From Hymenopus coronatus (taxonomy: Eukaryota > Arthropoda > Insecta > Mantodea > Hymenopodidae): a stretch of DNA of 64,000 bases. Made by a program: the position numbers and the translations under genes. Positions 11,857 to 22,467 of this stretch are shown here, in pieces. Numbering within the stretch: position 1 is the stretch's first letter; every line of letters starts with the position of its first letter. A model generated the notes under the pieces. That model was not told where the DNA came from, did no database searches, and saw only the letters and a program-made list of their open reading frames with translations. Where the stretch lies: assembly GCA_030762935.1 (NCBI GenBank), contig CM060883.1:33069501-33133500 (forward strand). The letters are read 5' to 3'.

Positions 11857-11957
11857 TTTAGTTGGCCCCAATGAGTATTTTGATTGATTCTCGGTATCGA
11901 ACTTTTAAATGGAATGCAATAGTTGCTATACCTACTACGTATGTGCTTGAGAAAGTA
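11857..11957 (-). mobile_element. HLE copy, head part (continuation)
   Basis: It resumes after the mariner TA with TTCTCGGTATCGAAC...GGAATGCAATAG and the head GTATGTGCTTGAGAAAGTAA. Confidence 0.75.
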
Positions 11958-11965
11958 ATACAGTC

Positions 11966-12211
11966 ATGAAAATATTGGAAATAAATTCTGTTTGGAAGAA
12001 AGTGTTATTGGTGGCAGAAGCACTGGTTGGAAATGGTATTGATACTGCTGCATTGCCAAGAATTTGGTCCCCAGCTGAGAATGGATCCCTGAAATATCTT
12101 CCGTTCACTTCATGCGAAATAGATAGGAGTTTCTCCCCATACATGCAAACAAACGGACATCAGTTCTCATTAAAACATTTAGAGGAAATTTTGTACTCAA
12201 TGTCACAATAA
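11966..12211 (+). pseudogene. Possible hAT-type transposase C-terminal fragment
   Basis: An 81-codon frame begins at ATG 11966, directly after an HLE head. The second half reads ...YLPFTSCEIDRSFSPYM...HQFSLKHLEEIL. A Ser-x-Glu-hydrophobic-(E/D)-R-S-F-S motif followed by an N/H-x-x-(F/L)-x-x-x-x-L-E element is typical of C-terminal regions in hAT-related transposases and in CGGBP1-like, transposon-derived proteins of arthropods. That assignment is from memory of the family pattern and not from a search. No BED finger or catalytic region is present nearby. It is most likely a decayed remnant or the last exon of a domesticated gene. Confidence 0.4.
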
Positions 12212-12275
12212 GATTAAAGAATGAAACATTAATGAATACTTCCCTAGTGCGTAAATATTACGGTATGGTTGCAAT

Positions 12276-12714
12276 TTTTACTTTTCTCTATCACGTATGT
12301 ACATGTACATAGTAGACAGAGATGGTATCATATTCCATCCAAAAATTCGATACAGAGATTTCACTGCAAATGCATATTTTGAGGACCCCTGACCAAAAAA
12401 ACATATTTAGAAAAATGGCCCTGGGGGTGTGTGCGAGTGTGTGAGTGAGAGTGAGTGAGTGTTTGCGGACAGCATAACTCAATAACGAAAACTCGGTTAA
12501 ATACCAAACCTGGTATTTCAAGAATGCAACACGAAGATTTTCAAGAAAATCCCTCCACACCAAGTACCCTTCATACGGAACACATTTCTAAAATGTTTGT
12601 TTAAACCAATATGCTTAAGCTATTTTATTACAAACGAATTGAATTCAATAAAAATCTGACAGTAGCCTCTAAAGACCTCTTCATTCTATATGATTTTTGT
12701 ATAACTGTTAAACC

Positions 12715-12748
<34 letters not shown>

Positions 12749-13089
12749 ATTTTATTACACAAAAATTTAGATCTCGTAAAAGTAAACGTTTGTGCCATAG
12801 ATATTATTTATAGAGTTAACCGTTTCCCAGATATTTTTTGATATAGATATCAACTTTAAACAATTTAAACTTTTCTCAAAAGGGAAGTTAACTTCCGCTC
12901 CATATCTCTAGTGGCCTTAGAAAGAAAACCGGATTTCAATGGCAAACGCATAGTGATAGCTTTAAAAAGATTTGAGTATTGTTAAAAGGACCTATATGAT
13001 AAGACCATTTCTGGTAATATTTATCTTGATTAGCATTATGCCCATAAAAGAACAACATTTTGAAGAATAATTAGTTTACAGAACAGATA
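12276..13089 (+). mobile_element. HLE copy, second-type, tail end missing
   Basis: It starts TTTTTACTTTTCTCTATCAC. It carries a GTGAGTGAG-type microsatellite (12428-12460) and a second (GA)n expansion at 12717-12747 inside the ACCGTAAGAGAT motif. It stops at GAACAGATAG, where the next, minus-strand copy begins, so the terminal hairpin is lost. Confidence 0.85.
12717..12747. repeat. (GA)n microsatellite
   Basis: Fifteen GA units have grown from the conserved HLE motif GTAAGAGAT, at a different place from the usual GT tract. Confidence 0.95.
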
Positions 13090-13090
13090 G

Positions 13091-13984
13091 AAAAATCTTA
13101 TGTGTTACACTCACATGTCTTTCTCTAGCTGTTCTACAAAACTTGTTACATAAGATTATTCTTCTTTCCGCACCTTGCTAATCGAGGTACTCATTAGCAC
13201 AATGTTCTTATTACTTAGTTCCTTATAAGTAGGAAAAAAATAAGGGAATACACTAGGCTAAGCCAATAGTCAAATGTTTTAAAAGCTGTCGCTATGCGAT
13301 TGTCTTTACAAATCCCTTCTTTTCTTGGCCAGAAGTAGAACAAAGAAAACCGCACACTCCCGTCTGAGAAAAGTGTATGTGCTTCACAACTGAAACTAAT
13401 AAAAATGAATACCTCGAAAACTGTAAGCTCCACGAAAAAAAAATGTATATGACTTAACTTGTGCATTTTTTGTATAGCAAGTTTTTGTCTATCTCTTACG
13501 GTTAACTAGTTATTCCAAATTAAGCAAAATTCATCCAGAATAAACAGGTCTTTAGAAGCTATTCCCAGAAAATTCAAGATATACATATTATTTGTCAGCT
13601 AAATATCTTTAATATACGACATTTTCATCAAAATCATTAGAGCCTTTTTTAAGAAAATCAAAAATTTCGAAAAAAGTTCCATGTAAAGGGTAGTTTGGGG
13701 TGGGGGGGATCTTTCTCAAAATCTTCGTGTCGCATCCCTGGCAAATACTTAACTTAAATACCAAGTTTGGTGCTTTACCGACTTTTCGTTTTTGAGTTAT
13801 CGTGTTCACAGACACATGGACACATACACACACGGACCTTTTTGTGAAAATGATTTTTTTTTTTGATACAGGGTACCCTAAAACATATATTTCCGGTGAA
13901 ATCTCGGTATCGAATTTTTGGGTGGAATACAAAACATCTCTATCCCTATGTACATTGTACATACGGGGCTAGAGAAAGTAAAAA
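13091..13984 (-). mobile_element. HLE copy, full length, second subfamily
   Basis: The tail reads GTGTTACACTCACATGTCTT then CTAGCTGTTCTACAAAACTT, unlike the CTACATCTCTGCAAC of the first subfamily. The head is CCCTATGTACATTGTACATACGGGGCTAGAG (given as two parts: the palindrome at about 13942-13962 and GGGGCTAGAGAAAGTAAAA at 13965-13984). Confidence 0.9.
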
Positions 13985-13987
13985 GCA

Positions 13988-14272
13988 ATGTAAATGCAAA
14001 GGGTAGTTGGGTTGGGGGTATTTTCTTGAAAATCTTCGTGTCGCATCCTTGGAAGACAGCAAACTTAAATGCCAAGTTTGGTATTTAACGGTATTTTCGT
14101 TTTTGAGCTATGTTGTTCACACACACGCGCGCGGATCTTTTTGGAAAAATGCTTTTTTCTGGATTCAGGAGAAACATGTATTTCCAGTGAAATTTCGGTA
14201 TCGAAATTTTGGGTGCTTTACAGTACCTTCTCTATACACTAGGTACATAGTAAGTGTAGAGAAAGTAAAAAC
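13988..14272 (-). mobile_element. HLE head-side third
   Basis: It runs from AAAGGGTAGTTGGGTTGGGG through AATGCCAAGTTTGGTATTTA, a CA/CG tract at 14117-14130 and the first-type head with GTGTAGAGAAAGTAAAAA. It lies in tandem with the previous copy. Confidence 0.85.
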
Positions 14273-14705
14273 ACGGAAAACCCCAGGGCCAGAGTGCGCG
14301 GTCGACGGGGAGCGAACCCGATCCTCCCGAAGCCAGCTGGATCGGTTTTCGGGTACTCACACATAGACTTTAAAATCAGTGCTGCTTATGCTAATTTTAC
14401 AAGAACTATGACGGTGCTAGGCAGCTGCGCCAGGTGAGAAGGGAATCTACGCGTGAGAGGAGATAAGAGAAATCCGATTCCGTTTGAAGTCTGAAGTGTT
14501 AAAAACGTTCTTTAATATGCGAGGTAGGAATGATACGCTTCGCTGGTTAGCTTTGAAGCTCCACCACTGAAAGCAGCAGGCGGTGAGCCGGCATTATGCT
14601 TGGTCCATCATTTTTTCTAATGGCTTCTGGACCATACCGGTGTCATTAAACACGGTATGAATGTCTAAGGGTGGGGAGAGTACACTGAAGCTTTCTGTCC
14701 AAGTA
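14273..14705. other. Spacer with a possible SINE remnant
   Basis: On the minus strand, 14285-14345 contains a B-box-like GGGTTCGCTCCCC and a TTTTCCG-type SINE body. This could be a degraded tRNA-derived SINE, but no A box or tail is clear. The rest shows nothing recognisable. Confidence 0.35.
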
Positions 14706-14809
14706 CTTCTACTTTACCCACTAGATATAGTAAATAGGAAGATTATTGAATTCGACCGAAAACAATTTTTGATGTCGTCTGAAGCCCAAAAAAGTGTTTT
14801 TAGAAAAAA
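14706..14809 (+). mobile_element. Degraded HLE fragment
   Basis: TTGAATTCGACCGA and AAAAAAGTGTTTTTAGAAAA resemble the HLE box and pre-microsatellite segment. The Helitron inserts at its right edge, after the A run. Confidence 0.5.
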
Positions 14810-14973
14810 CTAGCTAACCCGACGAACTTTCTTCTGCCTTAGAAGCAATAAATGAGCAGATTCTGGACTTTATTAAGTTCAATTTTTTATTAGAATAATA
14901 AATATAAATACAACAAAAATCAAGTATTTTAATGATTATTTGGCCGTGTATTTTGGTGCATGGGTTGCACTCT

Positions 14974-15423
14974 TCAGTGAAGCACCTTGGGATAGACGAA
15001 CTTTCTTGTTTTATTTTCAGGCGCAAGAACAAATAACGCAGATGATCTTCAGACCCGTGAACATGCCACATATAACTGACCGTGGGAAAAACATGGATTT
15101 TCTAGATTCAGACCATAAATTTTCAAGGATTGGCCTTGTGATTTGTTAATGGTCATGGCGAGCGCATGACGGATCGGAAATTGAAGTCGTTTAAACTCAA
15201 TGGGCAAATCGGTTGGGATCCTCGGAATGAGAACTTCCTCACCTTCGAATTCTCCTTTGAGTATCGTCGCGTAAATCACATTGTTCATCAATTTACTTAA
15301 CACCAAACGCCTTCCGTTGCACAGGTTTGGTTGGTTTATGTTTCGAAGCATGTGTACTACGGAGCCAACCTTTAGTCGTAAATTGTGCGGTGGTAAGCCA
15401 GGCACATCCAAAGTGTTTAAAAA
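14974..15423 (-). pseudogene. Helitron RepHel helicase, C-terminal fragment (PIF1-like)
   Basis: The minus-strand frame starts after an in-frame TAA at 15424-15426 and reads FLNTLDVPGLPPHNLRLKVG. It continues with LRNINQPNLCNGRRL, then PIRHALAMTINKSQGQS (helicase motif V region) and HGQLYVACSRV (motif VI). A TGA at 15049-15051 replaces the residue after CSRV. The same frame continues to a second stop at 14974, giving the usual short C-terminal tail (LFVLAPENKTRKFVY). Upstream of 15424 the same phase encodes RNIANEIAREEQLSN, which resembles a Helitron ORF start. That suggests a large internal deletion near 15424. The Rep HUH domain is absent. Confidence 0.92.
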
Positions 15424-15773
15424 TTAATTGGATAGTTGTTCTTCACGTGCAATTTCATTTGCAATGTTTCGAATCCTAGTTGCATTACTGCTTTGTCGGG
15501 AAAGATTCGATTGTCTTGTCGCGGCATTGATAATGATAATATCGGCACAATAAGCTAATAGAAACTCGAAAAAAGCACCATAGAAAACAATGCGTTTTTC
15601 TGTCTATTGCGTTTTGTTATACCACGTTTTATGTCATGTCCCACGGAAACGGGATAAAAAGTATCCTATGTCCGTCTCCTGGTTCTCAGCTACCTCCACA
15701 CCGATTTTCAGCCAAATTGGTTCAGCCGTTCTTGCGTTATAATTAGTGTAACTAACACGACTTTCTTTTACAT

Positions 15774-15800
15774 TATATATATATATATATATATATATAG
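15774..15800. repeat. (TA)n at Helitron 5' end
   Basis: An AT dinucleotide run sits immediately inside the Helitron 5' terminus. Confidence 0.9.
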
Positions 15801-15855
15801 ATAGATATTGTGTGACTCAATGAGAGAAAAGGGGTGAAGGACGGAGATCATAACG

Positions 15856-15962
15856 CAAATATTTGCTATGTTACATTCACACGACTTTCTCCACATCTAG
15901 TAACAAATTATTATTAAAAAGCTTATTCTTCTCTCTTCTTCATGCCAATCGAGATAAACAAT
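15856..15962 (-). mobile_element. HLE tail fragment interrupted by mariner
   Basis: It carries GTTACATTCACACGACTTTC, the CAACAAATTATT-like segment and CTTCATGCCAATCGAGATAA, then stops at a TA where a mariner begins. Confidence 0.8.
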
Positions 15963-16361
15963 TACGAGGGTGGTGTGAAAAGTTCTCGGCCTCACTCAGA
16001 AATCGCGGTACTACTTGCATGATGTTTTTTCTTACGTTGGTACACATGTTAATAGACCCTATGTAAAATTACAGGTCACTTCAGACAATAGTTGACTGTA
16101 GGCAGTTGTTTAAAGCAGTGAAAGTGCGCATTGTTTTGAAAATGGAGAAATTCGAGTATCGTGCTGTGATAACATTCTTCGTAAAAGAAGGTTTAACACC
16201 TACAGAAATTCACTTGCGGATTGTAAATGTGTATGGTGACTCTTCACCTTCAGTTTCCACTGTGAAGAAATGGGCGGCCGGTTTTAAACGTGGCCGTGAA
16301 TGCGTCCAAGACGATCCACGCGAAGGACGTCCAAAAACTGTAACCACACCGGAAATCATTG
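15963..16361 (+). mobile_element. mariner 5' fragment
   Basis: TIR-like start TACGAGGGTGGTGTGAAAAG directly follows target TA. About 180 bp later comes the transposase start. It is truncated at 16361, where HLE sequence resumes in the middle of its core. Confidence 0.88.
16142..16361 (+). pseudogene. mariner transposase, N-terminal HTH region
   Basis: The start at 16142 (MEKFEYRAVITFF) fits family N-termini better than the in-frame ATG at 16106. The helix-turn-helix region reads FFVKEGLTPTEIHLRIVNVY, then STVKKWAAGFKRGRE, then DDPREGRPKTVTTPE, as in mariner transposases. It is cut off after about 73 codons and fused to HLE sequence (16362 onward), so the catalytic domain is missing. Confidence 0.9.
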
Positions 16362-16472
16362 AAAATTTTCAAAAAATCTTCGTGTCGCGTCCTTGGATGA
16401 TACCAAACGTAAATAGCAAATTTGGTATTTTACCGACTTTTCGTTTTTCAGTTATCATGTCCACAGACGCAT
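16362..16472 (-). mobile_element. HLE internal fragment
   Basis: TTTTCAAAAAATCTTCGTGT, ATACCAAACGTAAATAGC and ACCGACTTTTCGTTTTTC are core-to-microsatellite motifs in minus orientation. Confidence 0.8.
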
Positions 16473-16758
16473 GTGAAATTGAAATTGAGTTTTATTTATG
16501 GACGCTCTTTAACTGCAGTGGTTCTTAGCTCCTATTCTATACTGGGCATGAAAGACCGCTTAATTTTGCTCAGAAGCCTCTTTATCAGGCTTTAGATTAT
16601 TTTACGTGCCGTAAACCTTACTTATCTTACTTCCCTTCCGAAGGAAGCCATGCTAAGGATTTTTACGCCCGAAAAAATCATTGTCCTCCTCCGGGTTTGA
16701 ACCCGAGACCTTGGGTATATAAAGACAGCATGGTAACCATTATACCACGGAGGGCGAC
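16473..16758 (-). mobile_element. SINE A, near full length
   Basis: On the minus strand the head is GTCGCCCTCCGTGGTATAAT with a B box GGGTTCAAACCC (complement of 16698-16709). The tail is TAAATAAAACTC followed by AATTTCAATTTC units at 16473-16490. Confidence 0.9.
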
Positions 16759-16769
16759 TTCAGTAAGGT

Positions 16770-17060
16770 GTATTCCCTTATTTCCCTTCTAGTTATAAGG
16801 AATAAATGCGACCATGTTTGCTATTTTCTGTTTATCTTCATTAGCTCAAAGTAGATAAAAAGATCAGATTTTGTAAGAATAATCTGTTGCAGAAGTCAAG
16901 AGAACAGAACACATCAGCTTTTTTTGAGTTAATCATTTCCGAGACATTTCTTGTTTTCGTTTTATTTTCCATATATATTTAATTTTCTCGAACTGGAAGT
17001 CGTTCGTTTTACCCTTCTGATAGCAAAGTGAGCGGCATTTCAAATCTATTACATAGCGAA
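16770..17060 (+). mobile_element. HLE tail and mid fragments
   Basis: 16770-16922 is an HLE tail (GTGTATTCCCTTATTTCCCT ... AACACATCAGCTTTTTTT). 16923-17060 is an older mid-element segment (GAGTTAATCATTTCCGAGAC). Confidence 0.7.
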
Positions 17061-17246
17061 GAACTCTTAAAATCTCTGATTATCGATTAAACCTTTTGTT
17101 ACAATCTCGTAAAAAACGCAGGAGATTTATAACTGAGAAGCAGTAGTAGACAGTGCGGGGAAACGAATACACGGAACACATCCGTGGTTGCGAATTATAG
17201 GGAATGCGCAGCAATTTATTTATTTATTTATGAATTGGCAACAGTA
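17061..17246. other. Short spacer
   Basis: No recognised feature apart from a short (TTTA)n run at 17215-17230. Confidence 0.4.
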
Positions 17247-17480
17247 TGGCTGAATGAATAAATTGATCGGCTCTCATCAAGGTGGATGGGTTCGATTCCA
17301 GGAGACCGCAAGTGGGATTTGTGGTGCACAGAGCAGCAGGTTTTTCTCCGGGTACTACGGTTTCATTCCACTGCTTGCTTTCATCAATTTCCCGCTATTT
17401 GATATATACTTCCTCGTTGTCATACTATTATTGGGCTGATCATCAATCCTGGTTACTCTCTCTGATTCAAGGTTTGCTCA
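17247..17480 (+). mobile_element. SINE C, diverged copy
   Basis: TATGGCTGAATGAATAAATT is a decayed A-box region. A B box GGTTCGATTCC lies at 17289-17299, followed by GACCGCAAGTGGGATTTGTG and TTCTCCGGGTACTACGGTTT. These match the better SINE C copies at 28194 and 56200. Confidence 0.75.
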
Positions 17481-17753
17481 ACAGGCATCTGACCACAAGC
17501 ACCGGATTTAAGTTCTCCATGCGCGAAGGATAAACAGCGAAAGAAGAATCGTTTAAGAAATAAAATTATAAGCAAAAATGTCTCTCTTTGTAATATTTTC
17601 CCAACTTACATAAGTAAAGTTTACTCACATATATTGCTGGAGAAACTGGCCGCGGTTAATCTTTTTGACTTACCTGCAACAAGAAGAAACAAAAATAAAT
17701 AAATATCTTAAACATTTTATACTATACTTAAGAGTCTTTCTCGTTTTAAGCTT
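17481..17753. other. Spacer, no recognised feature
   Basis: It contains short A-rich runs. No frame or repeat is recognisable. Confidence 0.4.
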
Positions 17754-18518
17754 AAAAATCTGATGTGTTCCATTTACATGAATTTCTCTATATATCTGTA
17801 ATGAATTTCTGTTGAAAAGTATATTCTTCTATCTATTTCATGCCAATCAATATAAACATTAGAAGAAATGGTCTCATTACTTGTCCCCTTGTAAGCAGTA
17901 GGGAAATAAGGGAATACGCTAGGCTAAAGCGATATTCAAATGTTTTAAAAGCTCGTCAACATGTGAACAGTTGAAGTTCGGTTCGCATTGCATTGTCAAT
18001 AAAAAAAGAGACGAAATGTAAAGTGAGCCCATTTGAGAAGATACATAGTTTAAAATTGAAACCAATAATATAGAATATCTTGGAAGGGGTTAACTCTACA
18101 ACAAAAATGTAAATTGCATAAATTGTATGTTTTAATAAGATCTACATTTTTGTGTAGTAAGTTTTTGTCTATTTCTTATCATTTACCAGTAATATAAAAC
18201 TCAGCATAACTTGCCCAGAATGAAGAGGTATTCAGAAAATATTCACAGAAAATTCAATATATGCATTTTATTTGTGGCGTAAATATTTTTAATATATTCC
18301 ATTTAAATCAAAATCGTTAAGAGCTATTTTCAATAAAAACAAAATTTTCAAAAATTGTTCCATGTAAAGTGTAGTTTAGAGTGGGGGATTTTCTTGAAAA
18401 TCTTCGTGTCGCATTATTGAAAGATACTAAACTTCAATACCATACATTTACGGTGAAATCTCGACATCGAATTTATAAGTGGAATACAGTAGATAGCTTA
18501 TCTATACACTTACTTTGC
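17754..18518 (-). mobile_element. HLE copy, microsatellite region deleted
   Basis: The tail (AAAAATCTGATGTGTTCC) is intact. The segment from the ACCAAG motif to the box is deleted at about 18442, removing the CA tract. The head is degraded. Confidence 0.85.
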
Positions 18519-18555
18519 TGTAGCATTTAATAAACTTAAGTAAACATTAACAAAT

Positions 18556-19436
18556 AAAAATCTGATGTGTTACACTCACATGACTTTCTCTAGCTGTTCT
18601 ACAAACTTCTTACATAAGATTATTCTTCTTTCTGCACCTTGTTAATCGAGGTATTCAGCACAATGTTCTTATTACTTAGTTCCTTATAAGTAGGAAGAAA
18701 ATTAAGGGAATACATTAGTCTAAATCGATAGACAAATGTTTTAAAAGCTGTCGTTATGCGATTGTCATTACAACTGGGTTTTTTTCTTGGCCAGGAGTAG
18801 AACAAAAGAAAAACGGACACTCCCGTCTGAGAAAAGTAAAGTACTTCACAACTGAAACTAATAATGAATACCTCGAAAACGGTAAGCTCCACGAAAAAAA
18901 TGTATGTGATGTAAATTGTGTATTTTAACAAGGCCTACATTTTTGGTGTAGTAAGTTTTTGTCTATCTCTTACGGCTTATTAGTCATGCCAAATTAAGCA
19001 AAATTCATCCAGAATAAACGGGTCTTTAGAAGCTATTCCCAGAAATTTCAAGTTATACCTTTTATTTGTTAGGTAAATATCTTTAATATACGATATTTTA
19101 ATCAAAATCGTTAGAGCCATTTTTGAGAAAACAAAAATTTTCGAAAAAAGTTCCATGTAAAGGGTAGTTTGGGGTGGGGGGATTTTTCTCAAAATCTTCG
19201 TGTCGCATCCCTGGAAGATACTGAACTTAAATACCAAGTTTGGTATTTTAGCTACTTTTTGAGTTATCGTGTTCACAGACACACGGACACACACACACGG
19301 ACCTTTTTCTGGAAATGCTTTTTTTTGGATTCAGGGGGTCCTAAAACATGTATTTCCGGTGAAATCTTGGCATCGAATGTTTGGGTGGAATGCAATACTT
19401 CTTTAGCATTGTACATACGGGGCTAGAGAAAGTAAA
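18556..19436 (-). mobile_element. HLE copy, full length, second subfamily
   Basis: Second-subfamily tail (GTGTTACACTCACATGACTT, CTAGCTGTTCTACAAACTTC). The head has lost half of its palindrome but keeps ACGGGGCTAGAGAAAGTAAAA at its end (19419-19436 region). Confidence 0.9.
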
Positions 19437-19511
19437 AATGTACATTTCATTTATCATGAAAAAACAAACGAAACCGATGTATGTAATAATAGGTATAAAT
19501 GATGCTGAAAT

Positions 19512-19789
19512 CCACCCTAAAGATGGATATCGAAATTTTACCGGAAATACGTCTTTTGAGGACACATACATCCTTAGAAAAGCAGTTTTAGAACAAGGTA
19601 AATCTGTGTGTGTATGTTTTTATTACATAAGTTGAAAACCTACCAAGCCTGGTAGGTTTTTAGAAAAATCCCTAACCCCCAATTTCAAACTAACTTTTAC
19701 ATCGTATTTTCTCCTTTTTTCTCTCTAAAATGGCTCTAAATATTTTGATTAAATTGCCATCTAGAAGTAGCCTGAAAAATTCACCCAGT
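19512..19789 (+). mobile_element. Old HLE fragment, core
   Basis: The conserved box (GATATCGAAATTTTACCGGA), a short GT tract (19607-19616) and AAATGGCTCTAAATATTTTG are recognisable at low identity. Confidence 0.65.
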
Positions 19790-20038
19790 CTTCAGAGGCT
19801 ATTCCCAGAAAATTCAAGATATACATTTTATTTGTTAAGTAAATATCTTAAATATACGAGATTTTAATTAAAATCGTTACAACTATTTTTGAGAAAATCA
19901 AAATTTTCTAAAAAAAGGTCCATGTAAAGGGTAGTTGGGGGGATTTTCTTGAAAATCTTTGTGTCGCATCCTTGGAAGATACCAAACTTAAATACCAAGT
20001 TTAATATCTAATGGTATGTTTGTTTTTGAGCTGTGCTA

Positions 20039-20079
<41 letters not shown>

Positions 20080-20222
20080 ATATGCACACATGAACCTTTC
20101 TCCAAAAATTCAGGGGGACCCAAAACGTGTATTTCCGGTAAAATCTGGGTATCAAATTTTTCTGTGCGTTACAACAGCTTCTCTGTACACTATATACATA
20201 GTACGTGTAGAGAAAGTAATAT
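19790..20222 (-). mobile_element. HLE head half
   Basis: It runs from AGTCTTCAGAGGCTATTCCC to the head GTGTAGAGAAAGTAATATA. It includes a long (CA)n tract at 20039-20075. Confidence 0.88.
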
Positions 20223-21140
20223 ACATATCACGCATTTTATGATTTTAGCGCGAATTTCTCACCACGAGCGGCGCAGTTTACGCCTCTGAGAAACAGGGCA
20301 CACTGTGAGAATTTATGGCTACTAGGAAGCTGTTCTCCTTAATGTTGATTGGCTGACACACTACGTCATCAGATCACGTGGTTCAATTGTCCTAACACCA
20401 TGTCATAAACGAATACAATGTAAAATACCCTCTTTGCAGAATTTTTGGGACTTCTCCCGAGTTCACACTTATATCTATGATGCACGCAAGTAAAATGAAG
20501 GTTTTCACATACAATAAAGGGTGCCTTTTATAATATTCTACTGCGTAGCTTTACAGCTTTGCTTTAGCACAAGTAGCATTACAATTAAAGAAATAAATAC
20601 GAATAATATAGTTATGTAGTTCATATAAGACATGTAATTAAGACAGCTAAAAGTATAGTGAATTGTCTATAAATACTGGATTACAACACAATTGCTATTA
20701 TTATGCAGTGACGTTAAAATTACCGTCTCAAGTAATAACTCTCAAAAAGAAAGTATTTTATTCTGAATCAGAGCTGTTAAACTACTCGTGGTTACATTCC
20801 TCACATAACTATGATGCTTATACCGCAGGGATCCGTTCTACGTTCTTGCTGTGGGAGCCCTAGACATGTTGGATTAAATATTTCACGAGGGGCTAGAAGA
20901 CTCTGCGTCAGTAATTTTGTATGTTCTGGAGATGTAGTCTCGCTAAACGCTTGCTGAAGCAGACTTCATAACAAGAGTTCCGTGCTAAAAGCGAATGTTC
21001 CATATAAAACTTGAGACTTGCAGTATATCACTACATCCTCTTCAACACTGAGCTTGCTTGCAGCTAAACGATATCTCTGCTCCTGCTGACAAATGTGATA
21101 GTAGATTATGGTAACCAGAGAATACTTTGGCAGAATATAT
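20223..21140. other. Spacer, no recognised feature
   Basis: About 900 bp, less AT-rich in its first 250 bp, with no SINE, transposase or splice-consistent reading that I can defend. Confidence 0.4.
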
Positions 21141-21996
21141 TTTTATTTTCTCTACACGTATTATGTACACTGTGTATAGAAAAGGTATTGTAATGCACTC
21201 AAAAATTCCATACCGAGATTTCACCGGAAATACATGTTTTAGACCCCCCCCCTGAATACAAAAAAACATTTTTGGAAAAAGGTCCGTGTGTGCGTGTGTG
21301 TGTGTGTGTGTGAGAGTCTGTGGGCAGCACAGTTCAAAAACGAAAAGCCCGTTAAATACCAAACTGGGTATTCCTAGGATAGGTCACGAAAATTTTCAAG
21401 AAAATCCCCCCACCCCCAACTACCTGTTACATGGAAATATTTTCGAACATTTTGACTCTGTCAAAAATGGCTCTAACGATTTTGATTAAAATATCACATA
21501 TTAAAGATATTTTACCTTTCAAATAAAGTGCATATCTAGAATTTTCTGGGAGTAGCCTCTGAAGACTACTATATTCTGGATGAATTTTACGAAATTTTGC
21601 ATAACTGTTAAACCGTAAGAGATAAACAAAACTTACCACACAAAAAAATGTAGAGCACGTTAAAACACACAATTTATGTTATATACATTTTTTTCGTGGA
21701 GTTGATCGTTTTTTAGATATTCCTTGTTATTGAATTCAGGTCTAAAAAACGTATACTTTTCTCATTCAGGAATTTGTTAACTCCTATCCATACAAAGGAA
21801 CTTCAGTCACATAGCAAATATCACTTTAACCTATGGTACTCCATTATTTCGCTTCTACTTAGAAGGAAGCAAGTAATAAGACTATTTCTGCTAATTTTTT
21901 CTCGATTAGCATGAAGTAAATAGAAGCGTAAGCTTAGTGACAGTAATTTGTTGCAGAGATATAGAGAAAGTCATGTGAATGGAACACATCAGATTT
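21141..21996 (+). mobile_element. HLE copy, full length
   Basis: First-subfamily head (TCTCTACACGTATTATGTAC) and tail (TAGAGAAAGTCATGTGAATG). GT tract at 21286-21312. Confidence 0.92.
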
Positions 21997-22467
21997 CTTG
22001 TAATTGGTTTTAAGACAAAAACTTATTTGAAGAACATGTTTTCTAAAAATGATTTCTGCCCATTACCTGAACTTCATGTGCATGATTTAGTTCTACGTAT
22101 CTAACGCAACTGTTATTACCCCATATGTCAATTGTTTTGTGTAAAAACAAAAGACAGGTGACAGTAGGATAAGTGTTTTATCAAAGGAAAGATTATGTCG
22201 GATACTGCCCATTGTCATGGCATACTTATCACATTTTGGAAGCTGTATAGAGACAATGTATCTAATACAATGGGTAGCATAATCTTTCCTTTGTTAGGCT
22301 ACCTTAGCCACCCGTTTCCAGTTTATATGCTCACTGCAACCGAAGTAGTTCTTTTCACACTTCTATATTACCAAACTGCGCCCGTAAACTCTTTATTAGA
22401 AACATCTCTATATTTATTCGAAAACATTACATAATGTGATACATTCATGTGGTTCGCTCTACTCATT
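21997..22467. other. Spacer with a 16-bp perfect inverted repeat
   Basis: CAAAGGAAAGATTATG at 22182-22197 is the exact reverse complement of 22278-22293, with weaker pairing inward (CCCATTGT). It could form a hairpin. No element ends, TIRs or coding frame are evident. Confidence 0.6.

Larger units (their letters stand above)
14810..15805 (-). mobile_element. Internally deleted Helitron with both termini
   Basis: On the minus strand it begins TCTATCTATATATAT at 15805, after a flanking A. It ends GGGTTAGCTAG at 14810, followed by T, fitting the Helitron rule of 5' TC, 3' CTAG and insertion between A and T without target duplication. The 5' region (AAGAAAGTCGTGTTAGTTAC, then CGGCTGAACC) is typical of arthropod Helitrons, as I recall them. 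About 1 kb remains of an element that is usually several kb. A short N-terminal-like frame is fused to the helicase C-terminus. Confidence 0.88.

Noticed and set aside
15640..15800. A LINE 3' end at ACGGGATAAAAAGTATCCTA...
   Set aside because: It first looked like a retroposon tail, but read on the minus strand it is the 5' region of the Helitron, continuous with its TC terminus.
14810..15805. The Helitron as the autonomous driver of HLE
   Set aside because: Its ends (TCTATCTATA and GGGTTAGCTAG) do not match the HLE head or tail, and it inserts between A and T, unlike the T-run flanks of HLE.
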